Source: Deltaproteobacteria bacterium | GTDB lineage: Bacteria > Desulfobacterota > Deferrisomatia > Deferrisomatales > BM512 | Assembly: GCA_002869015.1 (NCBI GenBank) | Contig: PKTT01000032.1 | Coordinates: 1 to 64,000 of the forward strand | DNA: 64,000 nt | Direction of reading: 5' to 3' | Part shown: piece after piece, positions 9,189 through 17,994 of the stretch | Layout of the letters: every line of letters begins with the position of its first letter | How positions within the stretch are numbered: position 1 is the stretch's first letter | Position numbers and translations under genes: made by a program | The notes under the pieces: generated by a model | What the model saw: only the letters and a program-made list of their open reading frames with translations | Database searches by the model: none | What the model was told of the DNA's origin: nothing

Positions 9189-11812
9189 CCGGAAGGCGAT
9201 GGGAATCTAAAGAAATTGCCAAACACGCCTTTGCCTGGCTGGCTGTAGCAGTTCTTGCCGCAGGTTGCGCCACCACCGGTGACACGACCTCGGGTACGGC
9301 TCCTGTATCCGATCCTGCTGTGGTTGCAGCCGCAGCGCCTGCCAAGGCTGCCGTGGTAATAAACTCCATGAGCATAGAGGGCGGCCAAGAGGATGTCAGA
9401 ATTCACTTCGGCGCGACTGGCGTAGTAAAGCATGAGCTTTCGGCTTCCCGCGACAGCATGAGTGTTGTGGTCAAGCTTGAGGATGCCAGCTTTGAGGGTT
9501 TGTCGAGACTCACTCAGGTTGGTGACGGCACGATTTCAACAATCGCTTTGAGCGATGAGGGACAAGTAACTGTATCTCTGGCAACCCATGCCGACTCAAT
9601 AGTCGTATCGAAGGATACTGGGTTCACCCTTGTAATCGCCCCTGTCCAAAGTGCTGTTGAGGCATCCTCGGTTAAGCCGATGGCGGCTGTGGCTGAAAAT
9701 AACGCCAAGGTAAGTGTAGGTAATGGGGAGGTTGATTTCTCCGTTGGCGCAGCTCCCGCCGGACTGAGCGGATTTGTTTTAAGTGATGGACTAAGGCTGG
9801 TTGTTGATGTCGAGGGGATCACGTTAGCCGGTGGCGAAATTTTTCAGGAGTACACCGAAGGTGCGATAAAGAGGGTTATAGTCAGGGAGAGCGCGGACAA
9901 AGTTCGCGCAGTCCTGGAGGCCCGTAACAGCGATTTTCTCAAGAGCTACACCCTCTCTAAAACCGATAACGGCTTCAAGGTGCTTTTCGGCTCAACAGAA
10001 GAGACTGTTTCTGTAGCCGTGGCAACCCCTGCCCCTGAAGCGGCTCCAGTTGTTGTGGCGCAGACGATGGATGCTGAGACCCCCAGCCCTGTCGCTGCTG
10101 AGCCCAATGACGGCTCTGTAGGCGGTGGAGAGATAACGGATTTTGGCTTTCATCAGGACAAGGATAAGAGCTACGTTGACCTGCTCTTCTCCAAGATGGC
10201 CTCTTACAACGTTGCGGAGGCCTCCGGCACCCGTGTCGTTATTGATATGTTGAACACCCGCCTACCCTCCAGGTTCCAGAGGGCGCTGGATACTTCTGCT
10301 TTTGCAGGCAACATCAAGCTTATAGCCGCCTATCAGCGCAAAGCTGACACAAGGGTGGTCGTAGACCTCACCCAGCCAACCCCTTTTACTGTTCTCAAGG
10401 TGGAAAGCGGTCTTTCGCTGGCCTTCGAGGGTGGCTCCGGGGCAGAAGTGGTTACATCGACAACGTCGGATAAGATAGTTCTCGTTGGCGGCGAGGGCGA
10501 GCCGATGTCGAAGGCTGAAACTATGGGTACCAAAGCAACCGGCTACAAGGGTACTCGCATATCTATGGACTTTGTTAATGCTGACATCCGAAATGTTCTC
10601 CGCCTTATTGGTGAAGTTTCCGGTCTCAATATAGTCACCGGCAGTGAGGTCACAGGAACAGTTACGATCCGTTTGGTTGACGTGCCTTGGGACCAGGCCC
10701 TTGAAGTTATCTTGAAGGCAAAGGGGCTGGGCAAAGAGATCGAGGGCAATATAATGCGCGTCGTATCTGCGGAGCGTCTTGACGCGGAGCATCAGCAAGT
10801 CCTTGAGAAGCAAAAGGCGGCGGAAGAGGCTGCCAAAGCATCGGAGCCCCTCTCAAGTGAGATTTTCCCGGTTAACTACGCCGAGGCTGGCGAGGTGCTG
10901 GATAAAATTACAGCGCTGCTCTCGGAGCGTGGCACTGCCTCCGTCGATGAGCGCACAAATACTATTATTGTAAGGGATGTTGATGAGAAAATTGAGCTGG
11001 CGAGAGAGCTGGTCGCCAGGCTGGATACCCCGACTCCGCAGGTTCTCATCGAGGCTAGAATTGTTGAGGTTTCATCCAATTACAATGAAGACCTCGGTAT
11101 CCAGTGGGGCGGGCAGTACACCGCCGATGCCTCTCACGGGAATTCAACCGGGTACGGCTTTCCTAACTCCATAGGCATACAGGGTTCAACTGGCGCGGGT
11201 AACTATCTGGTCAACCTCCCCGCAGCCGCCGCAGTCGCAGGCAGCCCAGGCGCGGCTCTTGCCATTAATATGGGGCACATCAACGACATTCTAAGCCTTG
11301 ACCTTCGCCTCTCGGCGCTGGAGACCTCCGGCAAGGGCCGGGTTGTCTCCTCTCCAAGAGTTACAACGCTTGACAACAAGCCTGCGGAGATAAGCCAGGG
11401 CACGGAGATACCCTTTACGACCATCTCCGACGATGAGACAGAGATCGAGTCCATCGACTATCTCTTGGCCCTCAAGGTTACGCCACACGTCACCTCGGAC
11501 AGCTCGATTATGCTTAAAATCGAGATTAAGAAGGACGCGCCGTCAACTACATACTTTGCCACGGATGGAACCCCGGCAAAGGAGACTCGAACCGCAAATA
11601 CAGAGGTTCTGGTGCGTGATGGAGAGACCGCGGTAATTGGCGGAATCATAACTGATTCTACAAGTGAATCGACTTCGGGAGTACCCTGGTTCCAGAAGCT
11701 CCCCTTCGTCGGTTGGCTCTTTAAGTCGCAGACGAGCAGGGTTGAGAAGACTGAGCTGATCATCTTCCTCACGCCGAGGATTGTCCAGCTCGATCAGACG
11801 ACCGACCTTTAG
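9185..11812 (+). CDS. pilQ: Type IV pilus secretin PilQ
   Basis: Outer-membrane secretin pore of 875 residues. The signal peptide ends in a lipobox (LAAGC, Cys28). Three AMIN-like peptidoglycan-binding beta domains follow (about 55-140, 175-260, 315-405; the third begins ITDFGFHQDKDKSYVDL). Then come an STN domain (about 455-535, ISMDFVNADIRNVLRLIGEVSG), an N1/KH domain (about 555-625), and the secretin core (GRVVSSPRVTTLDNKPAEI to the C-terminus, with the VPWFQKLPFVGWLFK motif). Three AMIN repeats are more than the one or two often seen. aroC starts 3 nt later. Confidence 0.96.
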   Translation: MTGRRWESKEIAKHAFAWLAVAVLAAGCATTGDTTSGTAPVSDPAVVAAAAPAKAAVVINSMSIEGGQEDVRIHFGATGVVKHELSASRDSMSVVVKLEDASFEGLSRLTQVGDGTISTIALSDEGQVTVSLATHADSIVVSKDTGFTLVIAPVQSAVEASSVKPMAAVAENNAKVSVGNGEVDFSVGAAPAGLSGFVLSDGLRLVVDVEGITLAGGEIFQEYTEGAIKRVIVRESADKVRAVLEARNSDFLKSYTLSKTDNGFKVLFGSTEETVSVAVATPAPEAAPVVVAQTMDAETPSPVAAEPNDGSVGGGEITDFGFHQDKDKSYVDLLFSKMASYNVAEASGTRVVIDMLNTRLPSRFQRALDTSAFAGNIKLIAAYQRKADTRVVVDLTQPTPFTVLKVESGLSLAFEGGSGAEVVTSTTSDKIVLVGGEGEPMSKAETMGTKATGYKGTRISMDFVNADIRNVLRLIGEVSGLNIVTGSEVTGTVTIRLVDVPWDQALEVILKAKGLGKEIEGNIMRVVSAERLDAEHQQVLEKQKAAEEAAKASEPLSSEIFPVNYAEAGEVLDKITALLSERGTASVDERTNTIIVRDVDEKIELARELVARLDTPTPQVLIEARIVEVSSNYNEDLGIQWGGQYTADASHGNSTGYGFPNSIGIQGSTGAGNYLVNLPAAAAVAGSPGAALAINMGHINDILSLDLRLSALETSGKGRVVSSPRVTTLDNKPAEISQGTEIPFTTISDDETEIESIDYLLALKVTPHVTSDSSIMLKIEIKKDAPSTTYFATDGTPAKETRTANTEVLVRDGETAVIGGIITDSTSESTSGVPWFQKLPFVGWLFKSQTSRVEKTELIIFLTPRIVQLDQTTDL

Positions 11813-11815
11813 CAG

Positions 11816-13000
11816 GTGGTTAAGTTTCACTCAGCCGGGGAGTCACACGGCCCCGGACTGGTAGTACTAGTGGAGAATATGCCTGCCGGTGTCCCCGTCG
11901 ATGCAGAGTCCATCAATAAGGACCTTGCAAGGAGACAGGAAGGTTATGGGCGCGGTGGCAGGATGGCGATCGAGACCGACAAGGTGGAGTTCGTAGCGGG
12001 TGTAAGGTGGGGTAAGACCACCGGCGCACCGGTTGCGATGACAATAGAGAACAGGGATTGGAAGAATTGGCGAGAAAAAATGAGTGCCGATGCTTCCTGC
12101 GCTGGGTCGGCAGAGCCGCTGACAGAGGTCAGGCCCGGTCATGCTGACTTCCCCGGAGCGCTAAAGTACGACCACTTTGACGCGCGTAACATACTTGAGC
12201 GCTCCTCAGCCAGAGAAACGGCAACGAGGGTTGCCGCCGGCGCGCTCGCAAAGGCCCTATTATCGTTCTTTGAAATCAAAATAGGTTCTTTTGTCACCTC
12301 CATTGGCGGCATTGGCTACGAGTGGGATGAAGCAAATCTTCCCTCCCTTGCTTTTGCAGCCGAAGGTGCTCCGCTCAGGATGGCTGATAAGGCAGCAGAG
12401 GAAAAAGCTATCTCCTTGGTTGACGAGGCCAAAGCAAAGGGGGACACACTCGGCGGAGCTTTTGTTTGCTTTGCTCTTGGCCTTCCTGTTGGTCTTGGCA
12501 GCCATGTGAGCTGGGAGAGACGTCTGGATGGAAAGCTGGGCCAAGCGCTGCTCTCGATACCTGCAATAAAGGGTGTTGAGTTCGGGATTGGTTTTCAATG
12601 CGCAGAGCGACCCGGATCAAAGGTCCATGATGAGATTGTCCCAGGCGGACCTGCTGATGCCAGGCGCGGTGGAGTAAGGCGATTGTCGAATCGGGCTGGA
12701 GGTCTTGAGGGAGGGATGACAAACGGAGAGGCGCTTTGGGCAAGGTGTGCGATGAAGCCCATCCCCACTCTTATGTCACCGCTAAAGACGGTCGATATGA
12801 TAACTGGAGAGCAGGTGCTTGCCTCTAAAGAGAGGAGCGATGTTCTTGCCGTACCAGCTGCCGCCGTTGTTGGCGAAGCTATGATGGCCCTCACTTTGGC
12901 CGATGTGTTTTGTGAGAAGTTTGGCGGTGATTCAGTGACTGAGCTGGAAAGGAACCTTGACGGTTTCCTCGCAGGTCTGGAGCGCCGTTGGAAGAATTGA
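11816..13000 (+). CDS. aroC: Chorismate synthase
   Basis: Last step of the shikimate pathway: converts EPSP to chorismate using reduced FMN. Of 394 residues, with family signatures FHSAGESHGPG at the N-terminus, RRQEGYGRGGRM, RPGHADFPGALKYDHFDARNILERSSARETATRVAAGA, and C-terminal KPIPTL. GTG start 3 nt after pilQ; this start places GESHG near residue 8, as usual. First of an aroC-aroK-aroB run embedded in the pilus transcript. Cytosolic. Confidence 0.95.
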   Translation: MVKFHSAGESHGPGLVVLVENMPAGVPVDAESINKDLARRQEGYGRGGRMAIETDKVEFVAGVRWGKTTGAPVAMTIENRDWKNWREKMSADASCAGSAEPLTEVRPGHADFPGALKYDHFDARNILERSSARETATRVAAGALAKALLSFFEIKIGSFVTSIGGIGYEWDEANLPSLAFAAEGAPLRMADKAAEEKAISLVDEAKAKGDTLGGAFVCFALGLPVGLGSHVSWERRLDGKLGQALLSIPAIKGVEFGIGFQCAERPGSKVHDEIVPGGPADARRGGVRRLSNRAGGLEGGMTNGEALWARCAMKPIPTLMSPLKTVDMITGEQVLASKERSDVLAVPAAAVVGEAMMALTLADVFCEKFGGDSVTELERNLDGFLAGLERRWKN

Positions 13001-13503
13001 TTTTACTTACGGGCTTTATGGGCGCGGGCAAAAGCGCCGTAGCGCGTGAGGTAGCAAAAAGACTCTCCTGGAAGGTTGTCGACCTCGATGAGATGATTGA
13101 GGCACGGGAGGAGAGGACGATTTCTTCGATCTTTGAAAGCCAGGGAGAGGATTTTTTCAGGGACCGGGAGCATGAAGCCCTTAAAGACGCTCTTAATATG
13201 CGCGGCGTAGTGGTTGCCTGCGGTGGAGGAGTTCTTCTAAGAGGGGAGAACAGGGCTATTTTAAAAGGACATGCTCTTTTCAACCTTAACGCTTCCTTCA
13301 AGGAGCTCTACCGTCGCATTTGCGGAACAGGTGATACCAGGCCCCTTGCCCGGTGTAACCGAGAAGAGCTTGAGAAGCTTTATGAGAGCCGGGAGCACCT
13401 CTATCGAGAGGTCCCCAGCCAGATTGAGACCGAGGGCCGGGATCCTGAGGTTATTGCGGATGAGATTGTCAAACGCTACTTCTCTAGAGGTGAGGCTGTT
13501 TAA
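12988..13503 (+). CDS. aroK: Shikimate kinase
   Basis: Phosphorylates shikimate at O3. Of 171 residues, with the P-loop GFMGAGKSAVAREVA at residues 9-23, the shikimate-site acidic motif (DLDEMIEAREERTISSIF), and the CGGGVLLRGENR and RPLA motifs. TTG start overlapping the end of aroC by 13 nt; a second TTG nine bases on would also serve. It abuts aroB, whose GTG directly follows the stop. Confidence 0.94.
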   Translation: MEELILLTGFMGAGKSAVAREVAKRLSWKVVDLDEMIEAREERTISSIFESQGEDFFRDREHEALKDALNMRGVVVACGGGVLLRGENRAILKGHALFNLNASFKELYRRICGTGDTRPLARCNREELEKLYESREHLYREVPSQIETEGRDPEVIADEIVKRYFSRGEAV

Positions 13504-14595
13504 GTGAGGACCATCCAGATACCACTTCAAAAGAACCCCTATAATATATACATAGGGACTGGGCTCTTGGATCGGCCTCTTCAAATGGAGGGCCTCGCCG
13601 CCGCATTAAATGGGCGCCGCACGCTCATCGTGAGTGATGAGACGGTATATGCGCTACATGGAGAAAAGGTCGGCAAAGTTCTTAGGGAAGTCGGCTGTGA
13701 AGTTCTGGGCGTATCGCTCTTTGAAGCTGGAGAACCATCCAAGAGGATATCCGTTTTAGAGGGTATCTGGGATGATATGGTTCGAGCCCCTCTGGATAGA
13801 AAAAGCATGGTTGTTGCTCTAGGGGGCGGCGTAGTAGGGGATATGGCTGGTTTTGCCGCCGCTACCTTTATGCGAGGGATTGATTTTATACAGATACCGA
13901 CCACGCTCCTTGCAATGGTGGACTCAAGCGTGGGGGGCAAAACAGGTGTGGACCACCCGCTTGGCAAGAACCTGATAGGTGCATTTCATCAGCCCAGAGC
14001 GGTGGTAATTGATTTAAAGTTTTTTGAGACACTCCCGGAGAGGGAGGTCTTAAGCGGATTTGCAGAGGTTGTAAAAGCCGCGATTCTTGGGGATGAAGAG
14101 CTCTTTTATATTCTGGAAAGAGAGGGCCCGGGGTTAATTAAAGACCCTGAGCTTCTTGAGGTGGTTGTCAGCAGGGCCGTCTCAGTCAAGGCGAAGGTAG
14201 TTGCCGAAGATGAGTTTGAAGGCGGGAAGCGAGCGCTTTTAAATCTTGGACATACACTTGGCCACGCAGTCGAGACTGTCGCGGGATATGGCGCCTATAC
14301 GCACGGTGAAGCAGTAGCTATGGGCCTTTATTTTGCAGTTGCTTTATCGCGGGCCAAGGGTTTGATTGATGAGCTGAGCGCTTCGCGGATTGAAAACCTC
14401 CTCCTTAAATGGGGATATAAAAATGCCCCAGAGGAGCTTTCCGGGGCAGAGATAATAGCTGCCATGAAACATGATAAGAAATCATCCGGCGGTAGCGTAA
14501 AGTGGGTGCTGCCGCTTGGCATAGGGGATGCCCGTTGGGGGCTTGAAGTAGAAGAAGCTTTAATTGACGCCCAGCTTGAGGGCAAAGATAAATAA
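13504..14595 (+). CDS. aroB: 3-dehydroquinate synthase
   Basis: NAD- and metal-dependent cyclase forming dehydroquinate from DAHP. Of 363 residues: GGGVVGDMAGFAAATFMRG (NAD site), IPTTLLAMVDSSVGGKTGVDHPLGKN (substrate and phosphate site), and metal ligands in LGDEELF, LNLGHTLGHAVE and THGEAVAMG. GTG start abutting the aroK stop. With aroC, aroK and the later aroQ, four shikimate-pathway steps are encoded within 6 kb. Confidence 0.95.
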   Translation: MRTIQIPLQKNPYNIYIGTGLLDRPLQMEGLAAALNGRRTLIVSDETVYALHGEKVGKVLREVGCEVLGVSLFEAGEPSKRISVLEGIWDDMVRAPLDRKSMVVALGGGVVGDMAGFAAATFMRGIDFIQIPTTLLAMVDSSVGGKTGVDHPLGKNLIGAFHQPRAVVIDLKFFETLPEREVLSGFAEVVKAAILGDEELFYILEREGPGLIKDPELLEVVVSRAVSVKAKVVAEDEFEGGKRALLNLGHTLGHAVETVAGYGAYTHGEAVAMGLYFAVALSRAKGLIDELSASRIENLLLKWGYKNAPEELSGAEIIAAMKHDKKSSGGSVKWVLPLGIGDARWGLEVEEALIDAQLEGKDK

Positions 14596-14605
14596 TTCGA
14601 GAGCG

Positions 14606-14623
14606 TTCGGCGATTAAGCCGAA
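14606..14623 (+). terminator. Short hairpin between aroB and lipoprotein gene
   Basis: TTCGGC (14606-14611) and GCCGAA (14618-14623) form a perfect 6-bp stem with a six-base loop in the 52-nt gap after aroB. No strong T-run follows, so partial termination or transcript processing is possible but unproven. Confidence 0.3.
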
Positions 14624-14647
14624 GATAGCTTTAGGAGCGAGGAAAAC

Positions 14648-15211
14648 ATGTCACTTCGTCGCGCGGTAATAACGATAACAACCATAGCCTTGGCTCTGTC
14701 CACCTTCGGCTGCGGTATGACCGAAGACTATGAGGGCGGTGCTGCCCTTTCAGTTGACGCTAACGATGCTGTGGCAACCGCAACAGCGGAATATAATAGC
14801 GAGAGTGGAACATATTCTTTGTCACTTGAGGATCCTGGCCTTACCTTTACCCTTATCAATGACAATCTGCTTGGTGCGGGTGAAGAGGGTTTGGATATCT
14901 GGATTCGCTCTGAACACCATGTGCTTTACGATTTCGGCGGAAATGAAATCTATAACTATACCAAAGAGGTTGACCACTATATTGAAGCGGGCTCCTCTAA
15001 AAGTGTCTATGAGCCGCTCGTAATACCCTTGGGAGAGATTTCCTCTATTCTCTTCCCTTTTGATGTAGACGAAGAGTTTGCAAAGAGCGCGTACACCCTT
15101 TATGTGGATTTTATAGGTAAAGAGGTAGCTGCGGATGGTGCTCTCGGAGATACCCATACAGTAAGGGGCTCCGCGACAATCCATCTGGAGCGGCATTACA
15201 CGACAAATTAG
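14648..15211 (+). CDS. Predicted lipoprotein of unknown function
   Basis: I do not recognise this 187-residue protein. The signal peptide ends in a lipobox-like STFGC at Cys22, so a lipoprotein is likely. The rest is rich in alternating polar/hydrophobic stretches (FTLINDNLLGAGEEGLDIWIRSEHHVLYDFGG, YTLYVDFIGKEV), suggesting a single beta-sandwich domain. GGAGCGAGG lies just before the ATG. It sits between aroB and a large Ig-like lipoprotein, co-directional with both; the pair probably belongs together in the envelope. No catalytic motif is visible. Confidence 0.75.
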   Translation: MSLRRAVITITTIALALSTFGCGMTEDYEGGAALSVDANDAVATATAEYNSESGTYSLSLEDPGLTFTLINDNLLGAGEEGLDIWIRSEHHVLYDFGGNEIYNYTKEVDHYIEAGSSKSVYEPLVIPLGEISSILFPFDVDEEFAKSAYTLYVDFIGKEVAADGALGDTHTVRGSATIHLERHYTTN

Positions 15212-15266
15212 GTTTTGTGCCAAGCTGGTTATTAAACCTGAAATGCAGTTCAATCAGGAGGCGGCC

Positions 15267-17444
15267 ATGAAGATAAGGCCCGTAATAGATGTGAAGAATA
15301 TTTTAACTTTTTTGATGGCGCTCTTGATTCTTGCCGCTGTAAATGGTTGTGGCTCGCAGAGCACCGATAGCCTGGGGACAATTACACCTCCGGATGGCAC
15401 ATACACAGGTGGCGGAACCGGCGGAGGCACAACTCCCCCCGTCGATGATTCCTTGCAGTACCCTCTAACTGTTACTATTGCAGCTGTTCCAGCTGAAATT
15501 GCCGTAGGCTCATCAATCACCTTTACAGCTACGGTTACTCAGGCTGACGGGAACCCGGCCGATACTCTTTCGACCATTGGCGATACCCCCCAGTTCTCAT
15601 TTGTCTTGGGTAACGGCGATGCTATCGCCGCCAACAATATCGGTGGTGGGGACTATGAGGGTAGCTATACAGCGACACAGATTGGAACCCTTGCGATTTA
15701 TGCGCAGGCACTTGGTTACAACTCCGATACCACATTGATTGACGTGGTCGCGGGACCTGCCGCAGCGCTCACTTTCACCTCATCAAGGTCGAAGATTGAA
15801 CCCGATGGAGTTGATTCATCAATTCTTACAGTCACTGCAACGGATATGTACGGCAACCCCGCTAAGGATGCATATATATCAATAGTGCTCACTGATACAG
15901 CGCAGAAGCCAACCACATCCTTTCTGGACCAGACAGACATACTAGCCCCCGATGGCGTATTTAGAATCAGCTTCACAGCAACCGGTGAAGGCGTAGCGGT
16001 ATTTCAAGCCTCTGTTACAGGGGTGGCCGGTACTGAGAGTGTGAGCGTCGCGGTTGAAGAGTCTCTTATAGGGATTCCACATCACATAGTTTCAGAGGTG
16101 GAAAATCCGGAGATTTCAGTCTCCGACTCCGGCGGCCTAAGCGTTACAACGGTTACCTTGCATATTCAGGACTATCTCAACAACCCGATAGATGACACCG
16201 GCGCAAATAATAACGTGCTTGTATATATTGTCGGCGGTCCTAATGGCGGAGAGAACATTCAGGGCTCCGGTCTTGATGACCCGCCCTACAGCCTGACCTC
16301 AGGGTCACCCCTTCCTGCAGGTGATGTAGAGTTTGCTCTCTCCGCGGGAACCCGCCCAGGCACTGTGCAGGTCGTGGCGGTGGTTGCAATTGATAAAACG
16401 CAGCCAATAGTAGACCTCGGTGGTGGTAGCTGGGGTAATGCTATAGTTCAGGAAGTCGCAAAAGTCTACATACGTTCAGGCCCCCCCTTCAGCCTGCTGC
16501 TCTACAGATCCAACGCTATACAACAGTCTGAGGGCGACCTCACCCACGACTACCTCGCGATTGTAACCGACCGGTGGGGCAACAACGTCCCAGACGATAC
16601 CGGCGTTTATTTCGGCCAGATTGTTAATTTAAAGGTTATTGGGGACGGCAGCATAATGCCCCCAGGTGATGCCTTCTACTACCCGGGTATAGGGGGTATT
16701 TTAGAGCAGAACGATGTAGTCGTAATTACCGATACGGTTACGAACTATCGGGGTGCTTATATAGTAGAGAGCGCTTTAGATGCAGACACTGTCCAGCTCG
16801 CATCCTTTGTTGTAGAGGGTCTGGGAGCTCCCATAACAAATACAGCATTTGTGGGCGGCAACAATGACAGGGGTGGCGTTTTCCAGGGCAACCTCGGCAT
16901 TGGATTCTCCTCGACCGTTGATGGTGTGGCGGTAGCGTCAAACACCTACCCTGGCTACGCTGATAACTGTGACCCCAATGGTGTAAGCGCACACGTTAAT
17001 ACACCTGTTGTGATTTGGGCGGAGACTGAAGCCCGAGAAATAGGCGATTCAGATTGGTTCAACTTGAGCTGGGTTGCACCGACAAACGTTGATCTGATAG
17101 GCCCAACAACGCCAGTCGCTGCTGGTTCGTCCCATTACTCTTCGGTGTATATTTATGACTCCTCAACTCCGTCACCATATCCGATTCCGGATATGCCTAT
17201 GACGATATCGGCTTCTGCTGGTAGGTTGTGGCTTAGGTACTACGACAGGGATACAAGCATGATGACACCCTGGTTGCCCGCTGAGGACCTCAATTTTGCT
17301 TATGTGCTTTCTGATTGCGACGGCTCGATGAACATTAAATGGGAATTTGTTGACTCGATTGGTGACCCCATTTCTTCGGTTAATCAACAGATAACCGTAA
17401 ACGCAGGCAGGGCTCAAGACTCCATTAAGCTTACAGCTGAATAA
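15267..17444 (+). CDS. Ig-like multidomain lipoprotein, surface protein
   Basis: About 725 residues from the ATG at 15267, which has AGGAGG 5 nt upstream; an earlier ATG at 15243 lacks such a site. A signal peptide with Cys at VNGC suggests lipidation, followed by a Gly/Thr/Pro-rich linker (GGGTGGGTTPP). Two or three bacterial Ig-like/invasin-type beta domains come next (PLTVTIAAVPAEIAVGSSITFTA; LTFTSSRSKIEPDGVDSSILTVTATDMYGNPAKDAYI; VTLHIQDYLNNPIDDTG). The distal half is Asp/Gly-rich without a recognised domain. Location is probably the outer-membrane surface. Adhesion or a pilus-associated role is a guess from its place after the pilus genes. Confidence 0.8.
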   Translation: MKIRPVIDVKNILTFLMALLILAAVNGCGSQSTDSLGTITPPDGTYTGGGTGGGTTPPVDDSLQYPLTVTIAAVPAEIAVGSSITFTATVTQADGNPADTLSTIGDTPQFSFVLGNGDAIAANNIGGGDYEGSYTATQIGTLAIYAQALGYNSDTTLIDVVAGPAAALTFTSSRSKIEPDGVDSSILTVTATDMYGNPAKDAYISIVLTDTAQKPTTSFLDQTDILAPDGVFRISFTATGEGVAVFQASVTGVAGTESVSVAVEESLIGIPHHIVSEVENPEISVSDSGGLSVTTVTLHIQDYLNNPIDDTGANNNVLVYIVGGPNGGENIQGSGLDDPPYSLTSGSPLPAGDVEFALSAGTRPGTVQVVAVVAIDKTQPIVDLGGGSWGNAIVQEVAKVYIRSGPPFSLLLYRSNAIQQSEGDLTHDYLAIVTDRWGNNVPDDTGVYFGQIVNLKVIGDGSIMPPGDAFYYPGIGGILEQNDVVVITDTVTNYRGAYIVESALDADTVQLASFVVEGLGAPITNTAFVGGNNDRGGVFQGNLGIGFSSTVDGVAVASNTYPGYADNCDPNGVSAHVNTPVVIWAETEAREIGDSDWFNLSWVAPTNVDLIGPTTPVAAGSSHYSSVYIYDSSTPSPYPIPDMPMTISASAGRLWLRYYDRDTSMMTPWLPAEDLNFAYVLSDCDGSMNIKWEFVDSIGDPISSVNQQITVNAGRAQDSIKLTAE

Positions 17445-17471
17445 GCTGTAGAAAAAAACCTTATAATTTAT

Positions 17472-17499
17472 ACAACGCCGGGTTTATTCCCGGCGTTGT
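17472..17499 (+). terminator. Rho-independent-like terminator
   Basis: An 11-bp perfect inverted repeat, ACAACGCCGGG (17472-17482) and CCCGGCGTTGT (17489-17499), surrounds a TTTATT loop. A moderately T-rich tail follows. It lies 27 nt after the stop of the Ig-like lipoprotein and probably ends the pil-aro transcript. Confidence 0.65.
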
Positions 17500-17549
17500 T
17501 GTACTTTGGGTAATAATTTTACAAATACATAACTATAGTGGAGACAGCG

Positions 17550-17984
17550 TTGAAGATTCTTGTGATTCATGGACCCAACCTGAACCTCCTGGGCACCAGA
17601 GAACCGGAGGTCTATGGCTCTCTAACGATGGAGGATATAAATGACTCACTCAAACTTTTGGCTAAAGAGCTTGGTGTCGAAGTAGCATTCTTCCAGTCAA
17701 ATTTTGAGGGGGCGTTGGTCGAAACCGTCCATAAAGCGGCTTCGCTCTATGATGGAATTGTAATAAACCCCGCTGCTTTCACCCATACTTCAGTAGCCCT
17801 AAGAGACGCTTTTTCCGCAGTTGCCTTGCCTTTTGTGGAGGTTCACATTTCAAATGTGCATTCCAGGGAAGCTTTTCGGCACACCTCATACCTATCCGAT
17901 ATAGCGGTCGGTGTTGTTGCCGGCCTGGGTTTAGAAAGTTATCTCGGAGGTTTTCGAGGTCTGGTTGGAAAACTTAGGGGTTAG
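17550..17984 (+). CDS. aroQ: 3-dehydroquinate dehydratase, type II
   Basis: Dehydrates dehydroquinate to dehydroshikimate. About 144 residues from TTG 17550, which gives the usual [19 protein letters not shown]-terminus and has GGAG about 7 nt upstream; a GTG at 17538 would add four residues but lacks a site. The catalytic Tyr is in EPEVYGSLT and the His in [19 protein letters not shown] replaces the commoner NPGAYTHT, a mild variation. [21 protein letters not shown] is the substrate loop. The end overlaps or abuts pepP. Confidence 0.95.
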   Translation: MKILVIHGPNLNLLGTREPEVYGSLTMEDINDSLKLLAKELGVEVAFFQSNFEGALVETVHKAASLYDGIVINPAAFTHTSVALRDAFSAVALPFVEVHISNVHSREAFRHTSYLSDIAVGVVAGLGLESYLGGFRGLVGKLRG

Positions 17985-17994
17985 AGGTAAAGCT

